From positions 12,446-76,445 of the forward strand of contig UQLO01000007.1 of assembly GCA_900541865.1 (NCBI GenBank): 64,000 nucleotides of DNA. The letters run 5' to 3'. Made by a program: the position numbers and the translations under genes. Of the stretch, positions 1 through 7,647 are shown piece after piece (the first letter of the stretch is position 1; each line of letters opens with the position of its first letter). The notes under the pieces are model-generated. The model was not told the DNA's origin and made no database searches. It was given only the letters and a program-made list of their open reading frames with translations. The DNA is from an uncultured Porphyromonadaceae bacterium. Its GTDB lineage: Bacteria; Bacteroidota; Bacteroidia; Bacteroidales; Muribaculaceae.

Positions 1-1
1 G

Positions 2-2689
2 GCAAACTTCGTGAACTCCCTTCAGGGTAAGGTTGCCGGTCTCCAGGTGAGCACCGCCGGTGGTTCGCCCAACTCTGCTTCGCAGATTATCGTGCGCGCC
101 ATTTCGTCGGTCAACAACAGCCAGAGCAACGAACCGCTGTTCGTTGTCGACGGCATGCCTATCCGTGGCGGCGGTTCTTCGATGGCGGACCTCAACCCCA
201 ACGACATTGAGAGCATGAGCGTGCTCAAAGGTGCTGCCGCATCGGCTCTCTACGGTCAGGAAGGCGCCAACGGCGTTATCCTCATCACCACCAAGGGCGG
301 CAAGGACGGCAAAGTCTCCGTGACTTTCAACGGCGGCTGGGAGTGGAGCCACGTGCTTCGCACTCCTAAAATCCAGGACACCTACCTGGCCGGTGCGGCC
401 GGCTTCTACACCACCAACGCCACCGGTGGCTGGGGCCCCCGCCGTCAGGACAGCGACCCGTACTACAACAACCTCGACAACTTCCTCGGCACCGGCTTCA
501 TGCAGAAGTACGACCTGAGCGTTTCGGGCGGCAACGAGAAGTATTCAGCCTATGCCTCTGTGGGTTACATGGACAACCAAGGCGTTGTGCCCAAGGACTA
601 CAAGAAGCAGCTCAACGTCTTCGTAAAGGGTGAGTTCAACCCCTCCAAGCAGGTCAAGATTATGGTGAGCACGAACTTCGTCAACACCACCTCGCGCGCC
701 TTCGGCAACTCGATGAGCACCATCTACGGCTGGGCCATCAACCGCGACATGGCCGACTACGCCCTGCCCAACGGCATGCCCAACTGGAGCAACCGCTACG
801 ACGCTTGGGACGAGCTTACCAACTCGCAGCGCCTCGGCGCCACCCTGTCGCCCTACTACGGCCGCTACATGGACTCCAGCCGCAGCGAAGGCACCCGCGT
901 CATCGCCAACGGCTCCATCAGCTATGAGCCCATCCGCAACCTTACCTTCACCGGCAAGGTGAACTACGACGTTTCGAACAGCTCGTACGACAGCTACACC
1001 CGTCCGCGCTACACCCTGAGCGACTTCATCCTCGATGAAAACGGCGAGCTCGAAAGCTCCCTGCTCGAAGAATACCACGGCCGCATGGGTACCTACAACT
1101 ACAGCCCCAGCCGCGGCGAACGCGTCACCGGCCAGCTCCTTGGCAACTACTACTGGGAAATCAACCAGGACTTTAACCTCAACTTCTTCGTCGGCGGCGA
1201 ATACTCGATGACCAAGGGTACATCGGGCAACTTCGGCGGCAAGCACTTCATGCTCGACGGCGACTACTACTCGTTCAACAACCTCGACAAGCAGTACTTC
1301 GGCGTAGGTACGGGCGACTACCAGCTTACCCTCAACCACAGCAAGAAGAACAAATACGGCTACTTCGGCGAAATCCGCTTCGACTACAACAAAATCATCC
1401 AGATTTCGGCAACCGGCCGTATCGACGGTTCGTCGACCCTGAAGCAGGTCAAGAGCCACTACTGGTATCCCTCTCTCACCGGCGGTGTTATCTTCACCGA
1501 GCTCTTCAAGATTCGCTCCCAGATCTTCAACTACGGTAAAATCCGCGGCAACTGGGCAAAAGTGGGTAAGGACGCGCCTCAGAACGTGTTCTCCGACAAC
1601 TACAAGCAGTGGACCAACTTCCCCGACGGCGGCTTCGGCGTAAACCCGACCCTGTCGAAGGCCATCTGGCTGGAGCCTGAGATGACCGGCTCGTGGGAAA
1701 TCGGCGCCGACCTGCGCTTCTTCAACAACCGCACTCGCCTGGACCTTGCCTACTACAACACTACGGTCGACAACCAGATCGTGACCGTGCGCGTTTCGCC
1801 TTCGTCCGGCACCATCCTCCAGACCCGAAACGAGGGTACCATCGAGAACAGCGGTATTGAAGCCACTCTTACTCAGGAGATTCTCCGCAGCAAGGACTTC
1901 CAGTGGACCGCTACCGTCAACGTTTCGCACAACCGCGGTCGCCTCAAGAGCCTTCCCGAGGGCGTCAGCGAAATCACCAACGGCCAGTACGGCGATATCT
2001 TCCCGTCGGCTTACGTAGGTCAGGCCACTACCTCGCTCTCCGGTATCGACTACCAGCGCGACCCCAACGGAAACGTCATCATCGACGCCAACGGCTACCC
2101 CGTGCTCTCGCCCAAGAAGGACACCTTCATCGGCAACCGCGAACCTGACTGCCTGATCGGCCTGAGCTCCACCTTCACCTGGAAGGACCTCTCGCTGGGC
2201 TTCCTGCTCGACGGACGCATCGGCGGCGACGTGGCAAACATCACCGGCCGCAGCCTCTACAGCAACGGTATGAGCGCCCAGCTGGCCAAGTACCGCAACC
2301 ACAAAGTGATATTCAACGGCGTTGTCGACAACGGCGACGGCACCTACAGCCCCAACACCACTCCGGTCATCCTCGACCAGAGCACCGTCAACAACTACGT
2401 ATACTCCGTATCGTCGAACTTCATCGAAGACGGCAGCTACCTGCGTCTTAGCTACGTCACCGTGGCTTACGACTTCTCCAACCTTATGCGCCGCCTGGGC
2501 AGCCGAAACCCCATCAAGGGCATGAAGCTGTCGTTCACCGGCCGCAACCTCTTCCTCCTCACCAAGTACTCCGGAGCCGACCCGCAGGTTATGCCCTCCG
2601 CTTCCGGCGGTACAGGCGCTATGGGCATCGACAACTATTCCGTGCCTTCCATGCGCTCCTACAACATCAATCTTAACGTCACCTTCTAA
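2..2689 (+). CDS. susC: SusC-family TonB-dependent outer-membrane receptor, 5' end cut by window edge
   Basis: Outer-membrane transporter that, with its SusD partner, imports glycan fragments or other large nutrients using TonB energy. The reading frame is already open at base 2, so the signal peptide, the carboxypeptidase-like domain and part of the plug lie upstream of the window. What remains starts in the plug: LQGKVAGLQV, then the typical EPLFVVDGMPIRG and VLKGAAASALYG segments, then ANGVILITTKGG. The following roughly 800 residues are aromatic-rich alternating strands as expected for the 22-strand barrel, ending in an aromatic-terminated strand (NINLNVTF). The SusD-like gene follows after 12 bp, the canonical arrangement. 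The substrate cannot be read from sequence. Confidence 0.95.
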   Translation, partial: ANFVNSLQGKVAGLQVSTAGGSPNSASQIIVRAISSVNNSQSNEPLFVVDGMPIRGGGSSMADLNPNDIESMSVLKGAAASALYGQEGANGVILITTKGGKDGKVSVTFNGGWEWSHVLRTPKIQDTYLAGAAGFYTTNATGGWGPRRQDSDPYYNNLDNFLGTGFMQKYDLSVSGGNEKYSAYASVGYMDNQGVVPKDYKKQLNVFVKGEFNPSKQVKIMVSTNFVNTTSRAFGNSMSTIYGWAINRDMADYALPNGMPNWSNRYDAWDELTNSQRLGATLSPYYGRYMDSSRSEGTRVIANGSISYEPIRNLTFTGKVNYDVSNSSYDSYTRPRYTLSDFILDENGELESSLLEEYHGRMGTYNYSPSRGERVTGQLLGNYYWEINQDFNLNFFVGGEYSMTKGTSGNFGGKHFMLDGDYYSFNNLDKQYFGVGTGDYQLTLNHSKKNKYGYFGEIRFDYNKIIQISATGRIDGSSTLKQVKSHYWYPSLTGGVIFTELFKIRSQIFNYGKIRGNWAKVGKDAPQNVFSDNYKQWTNFPDGGFGVNPTLSKAIWLEPEMTGSWEIGADLRFFNNRTRLDLAYYNTTVDNQIVTVRVSPSSGTILQTRNEGTIENSGIEATLTQEILRSKDFQWTATVNVSHNRGRLKSLPEGVSEITNGQYGDIFPSAYVGQATTSLSGIDYQRDPNGNVIIDANGYPVLSPKKDTFIGNREPDCLIGLSSTFTWKDLSLGFLLDGRIGGDVANITGRSLYSNGMSAQLAKYRNHKVIFNGVVDNGDGTYSPNTTPVILDQSTVNNYVYSVSSNFIEDGSYLRLSYVTVAYDFSNLMRRLGSRNPIKGMKLSFTGRNLFLLTKYSGADPQVMPSASGGTGAMGIDNYSVPSMRSYNINLNVTF

Positions 2690-2701
2690 CCCGGACCTCC
2701 C

Positions 2702-4561
2702 ATGACTCTCAATAAAATAAAACTCATGGCGATGGGCGCAGTCCTCGCCCTGGCAGGAACCGCGTGCGACGACGTACTGGTTGAAAACGTCAACCCCGAC
2801 GCCGCTCACGCCAACACTGCCGAACTCGGTCTGCCGGTGCTCGTGTTCTACGCATCTCAGATCAACTACGACCACGCCGAGTACAACGTATATCTCTCCC
2901 AGTGCCTTACCACCATGAGCAAGGCTACCAAAGGCACTTACCCCTACAAGGAAGGCTGGGAGTTCCTGAGCGTTAACCGCCACCCGCAGTGGCGCCGCCA
3001 CTTCTACGACATCGGCGTGAACGGCAACGAGCTCATCACCAACAGCCAGAACCTCGGTTCGCCCAACTACGAGCTCATCGCACGCACCATCAAGCTGATG
3101 AGTACTCAGCTCACCACCGACGCATGGGGCGACATACCCCGCTCCGAAGCATACCTGAGCAATTCGCCCCACTACGACACCCAGGCCTCCATCTACGCAT
3201 GGATGCTTCAGGAAGCCGACGACCTGCTGGCCATGTACAACGACCCGGCTATCGCTCAGAGCGAAGGCAACCACCGCATCACCAACAAGATGGACCGCAT
3301 CTACTCCGGCGACCTCAACAAGTGGAAAGGCCTCGTGCAGGCTGTCAAGGCCCGTATCCTTCTGCGCAACGTGCCCAACGTAGACCGCAGCCCCGCCACC
3401 CTCAACAAGATCAGCGAAGCCGCACAGGCCGCCATCGACACCTGGCGCTCCGGCGACCTCCTCTACGGCAGCTGGTTCGGCAACGAGCCCCGCTACTACT
3501 ACGTTCAGGACGGCATCGGCGAATCCGTCAACCCCTGGTCGGCCGCTCAGCCCACCATCAACTCCTGGGAGAGCCGCGCCAACCTACTCACCTCGGCAGT
3601 GCCCTCCAAGTTCTTCATGCAGGACTGCCTCGGCGTGATCGAGCCGGGCAACGAAACCAAGCAGGGCTACTACGACAAGGACAACGGCTACGGCTCCGAC
3701 CCGCGCCTGATGCTGCTCTTCCAGCCCCAGGAAGGCCCCGTCTCCGCTTCCAACGACTCCAAGCGCGTCATGCTCCGCTATCTGGAGAACAACATCGGCG
3801 CCGGCGCAACCTACAAGCAGACCCACTTCCCGAACCTCTACTGCGGTGCATACGCCGCCGCAACCGGCGCATACAACCCGCTGTTCACCATGGAAGAGCT
3901 CTACTTCATCAAGGCTGAGGCCCAGTACTGGCTCGGCAACAAGGTAGAGGCCTGCGCACTGGCCAAGGAAGCCACTCAGTGGAACATTCAGCGCCACCTC
4001 GACCGCTTCCTCGAAGACAACACCTATTATCCCGAGGATAAGTGCGTGGCCGCCCTTGAGCGCTTTAAAGATCGTGCCCAGGAGCGCTTTGAGAACCTCC
4101 AGAAGTCCTTCCTCGAAAACGAAGGCACCGGCCGCTGCAAGCCGGCTTCCGAAGTCGGTCAGAAGCACTACTTCTTCGATGCCTCCAATTACTCCCTCTA
4201 CGACCTGATGACCCAGAAGTACATCGCAATGTACATGCAGCCCGAGCAGTGGACCGACATGCGCCGCTACCACTACTCCAACAACCGCAACGGCTACGGC
4301 ATCGGCGACGCCCAGGAAATCGTATACCCCACCCTGCGCCGTCCCTACAACCTCTACGCCGCTTACTGGATCGACGGTCTGAGCCAGGCCGAACAGGAAA
4401 ACACCTGGATTCAGCGTCTCAACTACGACCCCGAAACCGAAGAGAAATACAACACCGCCGAACTCGAGCGCCTTGGCGCCTCCAAGAACCCGCAGTGGCT
4501 CCGCAAACCCATGATTTGGGCCGAAGCATACGGCGTGCGCACTTCTCTGACAGCAGAATAA
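2702..4561 (+). CDS. susD: SusD-like surface lipoprotein (SusD/RagB, SusD_2-type)
   Basis: Surface lipoprotein that caps the SusC barrel and binds the incoming ligand. The first 21 residues form a lipoprotein signal ending at Cys22, followed directly by Asp-Asp, resembling the acidic export signal of surface-exposed Bacteroidales lipoproteins. Features of the SusD_2 branch include the early segment on limited time points such as TTDAWGDIPRSEAY (about residue 139), a MEELYFIKAEAQYWLG helix (about 398) and the C-terminal YxxAYWIDGLS region. Length 619 residues is slightly long for SusD proteins. It starts 12 bp after susC and is certainly co-transcribed. The ligand is unknown. Confidence 0.92.
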   Translation: MTLNKIKLMAMGAVLALAGTACDDVLVENVNPDAAHANTAELGLPVLVFYASQINYDHAEYNVYLSQCLTTMSKATKGTYPYKEGWEFLSVNRHPQWRRHFYDIGVNGNELITNSQNLGSPNYELIARTIKLMSTQLTTDAWGDIPRSEAYLSNSPHYDTQASIYAWMLQEADDLLAMYNDPAIAQSEGNHRITNKMDRIYSGDLNKWKGLVQAVKARILLRNVPNVDRSPATLNKISEAAQAAIDTWRSGDLLYGSWFGNEPRYYYVQDGIGESVNPWSAAQPTINSWESRANLLTSAVPSKFFMQDCLGVIEPGNETKQGYYDKDNGYGSDPRLMLLFQPQEGPVSASNDSKRVMLRYLENNIGAGATYKQTHFPNLYCGAYAAATGAYNPLFTMEELYFIKAEAQYWLGNKVEACALAKEATQWNIQRHLDRFLEDNTYYPEDKCVAALERFKDRAQERFENLQKSFLENEGTGRCKPASEVGQKHYFFDASNYSLYDLMTQKYIAMYMQPEQWTDMRRYHYSNNRNGYGIGDAQEIVYPTLRRPYNLYAAYWIDGLSQAEQENTWIQRLNYDPETEEKYNTAELERLGASKNPQWLRKPMIWAEAYGVRTSLTAE

Positions 4562-4649
4562 ACCCCACATCCAAGTTTATGGTCAAGCGGTCCGAGGTTT
4601 CTCTCCGCCCCATGACCGGCAACCGCAAACAAAAACAAAACACACGAAT

Positions 4650-5762
4650 ATGAAACTCCACATATCAGCAGCTCTCGCAGCAACGGCTCTCGCAGCCGCT
4701 CTGACCGGCTGCGCCAACCACGACCTCATCCCCGACATGGCAGAGGTCGGTCAGGCTGTGCCCACTGTGTACTGGGAAGTTGGGTCCACGGTGTGCAAGG
4801 CCGGTGAGTCCTTCACCTTCCAGGGCAAATACACCAACATACCCGGCCGCACTCCCCTGCGCAGCGAAGTATGGTACCAGATTCTGCGCGACGACAACGC
4901 TTCCGTAAGCGCCAAGCTGGGCGGCTCTTCGCTCAACTACACTCTGACGGTAGCCTCGCAGGATACCATGCGCTCCTATCAGTGCCACGCCTCCTACCCC
5001 CACCAGGACTCGTACTGGGACGGTCACCAGAACATCTTCACCGGCGAAGTGCCCGTCAGCCGCACTCTTGCCCCGGTCAGCTGGGTGGAGCCCGGCCAGT
5101 GGGACCAGGAACTCTTCAATTCCTACTATCCCGAAGGCTTCGCTGCCCAGTTTATGAACAAGGTATACGACTACCTCACCTCCGAGGAAACCGCCGACAG
5201 CTACTACAACGCTCTGCGCACCGTCTACCTGAACTATGAATTCACCAACGAGCAGTTCGCCGAAGTCGGCCTGCCCCAGCTCGACCTCAGCGGCGACGAC
5301 CACGGCACCGCCAACAAATCCGACGCCTGGTTCACCACCTCCACCGCCAAGGACGACCTCATCACCGGCTACTACTCCGTGACCTACGATGAGAACGGCA
5401 AAGCTCAGTTCGTCGAATATCCCATCGACTACGTTGCTCCCGAAGGCTTGATGATCTACCCTGTCTACAAGTCGTGCGAATGGGTGTTCTGCCGCTACGA
5501 CGACAACACCGGCGGTATCGTTTCGACCGTTCGCGCCGAATGGCTGCCCAAGTTCCGAACCCTCATCCAGAAGATTCCCTTCAAGGAATGGATCTACGAC
5601 TCCTCCAACGCCGTCTACAAGGTTGAGTTTACTCGCAACTACAGCCTGGAGGCCCAGTTCCGCTCCTACGACAAGGACAGCGACCGTCTGAACGACCCCA
5701 ACGCTCCCGAGTACGAGGGCATCACCTCCAAGACCGACCTCAAGACCATCAGCATCAACTAA
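4650..5762 (+). CDS. Sus-operon lipoprotein of unknown family
   Basis: Predicted lipoprotein of 370 residues, the third gene of the Sus-type operon. The signal peptide ends in a lipobox LTGC with Cys21. No enzyme motif is evident. Residues about 35-130 look like a beta-sandwich (VPTVYWEVGSTVCKAGESF, then alternating strands). The centre holds a short helical segment (FMNKVYDYLTSEETADSYYNAL) and the C-terminal part is again strand-rich. By position it should be a surface glycan-binding or accessory lipoprotein of the SusE/SusF kind, but I do not recognise the family. It lies 88 bp after susD and 15 bp before the PKD lipoprotein. Confidence 0.75.
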   Translation: MKLHISAALAATALAAALTGCANHDLIPDMAEVGQAVPTVYWEVGSTVCKAGESFTFQGKYTNIPGRTPLRSEVWYQILRDDNASVSAKLGGSSLNYTLTVASQDTMRSYQCHASYPHQDSYWDGHQNIFTGEVPVSRTLAPVSWVEPGQWDQELFNSYYPEGFAAQFMNKVYDYLTSEETADSYYNALRTVYLNYEFTNEQFAEVGLPQLDLSGDDHGTANKSDAWFTTSTAKDDLITGYYSVTYDENGKAQFVEYPIDYVAPEGLMIYPVYKSCEWVFCRYDDNTGGIVSTVRAEWLPKFRTLIQKIPFKEWIYDSSNAVYKVEFTRNYSLEAQFRSYDKDSDRLNDPNAPEYEGITSKTDLKTISIN

Positions 5763-5777
5763 TAAGACAGTACTATC

Positions 5778-7511
5778 ATGAAAATATTCAGAAATATTGC
5801 TCTGGCTTTCGCCGCAGGTGCGATGGTGACCGGCTGCGTGGATAAGGAAGTGGACGAATCCTTCTTCCCCAATCCCGAAGTGGACTTTACCTACAACGTT
5901 GCCGGCGACGAATACCCCTACGACTTCTACGTTGTAAGCACCATCCAGTTCAACAACACCTCGAGCGCCTCCGGCAACTTCACCTGGGACTTCGGCGACG
6001 GCACAACCTCCACCGAGGTCAGCCCGACCCACAAGTACGAAAGCGCCGGCACATACCGCGTGCGTCTCACCCACGACACCAAGGGCACCCGCGAGTACCC
6101 CATCCTCATCTACGACATCACCCCGGTGCTCTCGATGGCTTCCTGCTCCACGGAAACCGTTGAGTTCAACAACTCCACCGTTACCTTCTCTCTCGAGCTC
6201 CCCAACCCTGAGAACCTCCCCGTGCGCTACGAGTGGACCTTCCCCGAAGGCACCGTCTATGAGGACGGCACCGACGCTACTACCTTCGTAGGCACCTCCG
6301 ACTCCGAGGGCAACATAGAGTACCCGGCTCCGGTGAAATTCAAAAACATCGGTTCGCAGACCGTCAACCTGCGCACCTACTTCGACACCACCGGCGAGAA
6401 CCGCCGTCTCAACGACGTGGCTTTCAATGTGCAGGTCGGCCTAATCGAGCCCGCGCCCACACTGTACTACGCCGTGCGCAACGGCAACATCAAGGCCCTC
6501 AAGCTCGTCGACAACCTTCCCGCCGGCACCAAGCTGCTGCCCTTCGACATGGGTGTTGCTTCCGGCGCCACTGTCTTCAACATCCTCTACGCCGATGTCG
6601 ACGCTCAGAACGAAGAAGGCGAAATGGTCAAGGAAGGCTGGATCTACATCCTCGACGCCGGCAAACAGTACTACTACGTCAACGATGAGAACGGCGTGCT
6701 CGGCGACGGCAAAATCAACGTTATGCGTACCGACGGCACCAACGTCAACACCATGATTACCAACGTTGGCGGTGCTGCCTTCCTCGATCCGTTCATCGGC
6801 TGCGTCTACGGCGACAAACTCTACTACACCGACCGCAACACCGGCTGCTCCGCAATCGAACTCAAGACCCGCGGCGCCGTGCAGGGCAAGAAGAGCTCCA
6901 CCGAACGCGACAGCTACGTATGGCAGAACAACACAATCCCCTACTACGGACGTCCTCTGGGCTACGGCTCTATTTCCAACGGCCTCTGGCGCGACTCCGA
7001 CGGCTGGTGGTGGTGGGGTAAGAAGTACAACGGCAACTGCATCGTTCGCTTCAAAGACTCCCATATCTACAACACTCAGGCCGATGCCGACGCTGCCGCA
7101 TCGCCCGCTCCCGTGGTGCTCAACGGCGCTGTGTTCAGCACTTTCGCCATCGACGACGTCAACAAGGGCCTCTACATCTGGGAACGCATCCCCAAACCCG
7201 GCTTCAAGGCCTACAACCTGCCCGCCGCCAACGGCTCGCTGCTGTCGACCGAAAATCCCATTGCATACATCGCAATGGACGCCGACCCCGTCAACACCAC
7301 CGACGCCGAAGGTCTGCTCACCACCCAGATGGCTGTCGACAAAACCAACGGCCGCGTTTACTTCTGCTTCCGTCCCGCTCCCGGCAGCACCGACTACGCC
7401 GCAGGTATCTACTACTACGATCCCGCCGACACCAAGCTCCACAAGTACGGCGAGACCAACGACGCCGGTACTGGTATAACCATCAACCCCAACCCCACCA
7501 AGCTCTTCTAA
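5778..7511 (+). CDS. PKD-domain surface lipoprotein
   Basis: Predicted lipoprotein (lipobox VTGC, Cys20) of 577 residues ending the Sus-type operon. A PKD domain sits near residues 35-105 with the diagnostic WDFGDGTTST (about 70-79) and HKYESAGTYRVRLTH. A second immunoglobulin-like region follows (EWTFPEGTVYEDGT, about residue 150). From about residue 225 to the end the pattern changes to repeated short strands with YYAVRNGNIKALKL, GWIYILDAGKQYYYVN and IAYIAMDADP, resembling a propeller-like domain. It is probably a surface glycan-binding protein working with the upstream SusCD pair. Its stop is followed by a strong terminator, which closes the operon. Confidence 0.82.
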   Translation: MKIFRNIALAFAAGAMVTGCVDKEVDESFFPNPEVDFTYNVAGDEYPYDFYVVSTIQFNNTSSASGNFTWDFGDGTTSTEVSPTHKYESAGTYRVRLTHDTKGTREYPILIYDITPVLSMASCSTETVEFNNSTVTFSLELPNPENLPVRYEWTFPEGTVYEDGTDATTFVGTSDSEGNIEYPAPVKFKNIGSQTVNLRTYFDTTGENRRLNDVAFNVQVGLIEPAPTLYYAVRNGNIKALKLVDNLPAGTKLLPFDMGVASGATVFNILYADVDAQNEEGEMVKEGWIYILDAGKQYYYVNDENGVLGDGKINVMRTDGTNVNTMITNVGGAAFLDPFIGCVYGDKLYYTDRNTGCSAIELKTRGAVQGKKSSTERDSYVWQNNTIPYYGRPLGYGSISNGLWRDSDGWWWWGKKYNGNCIVRFKDSHIYNTQADADAAASPAPVVLNGAVFSTFAIDDVNKGLYIWERIPKPGFKAYNLPAANGSLLSTENPIAYIAMDADPVNTTDAEGLLTTQMAVDKTNGRVYFCFRPAPGSTDYAAGIYYYDPADTKLHKYGETNDAGTGITINPNPTKLF

Positions 7512-7540
7512 GAGCCGGCTGAGGTTTCGAAAAATACCCG

Positions 7541-7572
7541 GAAGGGCCGGCCCGACGGCCGGCCCTTCTTTT
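7541..7572 (+). terminator. Rho-independent terminator of the Sus-type operon
   Basis: A perfect 12-bp GC-rich stem (GAAGGGCCGGCC, then its complement at 7557-7568) with a 4-nt loop, followed by TTTT. It starts 30 bp after the PKD lipoprotein stop. Confidence 0.85.
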
Positions 7573-7578
7573 CAATAA

Positions 7579-7616
7579 GACATCTTGTCAAATAGACAAA
7601 ATGACATCTTGTCAAA
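7579..7616. repeat. 24-bp-period direct repeat GACATCTTGTCAAA
   Basis: The 14-mer GACATCTTGTCAAA occurs at 7579-7592 and again at 7603-7616. Each copy contains the small palindrome GACA-TCT-TGTC. The repeats fill the gap between the operon terminator and the next gene. They could be paired operator half-sites or simple repeat drift. A similar TTGACA/TGTCAA-rich tract occurs at 20.37-20.42 kb. Confidence 0.6.
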
Positions 7617-7647
7617 ATGAAAAATTGACCAAACTAACCAGCTGAAA

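Noticed and set aside
545..3274. A 909-codon open frame on the minus strand across susC and susD.
   Set aside because: It is antisense to two clear genes; GC-rich codon bias keeps the opposite frame open. The translation is Val/Ala/Gly-rich with no motif.
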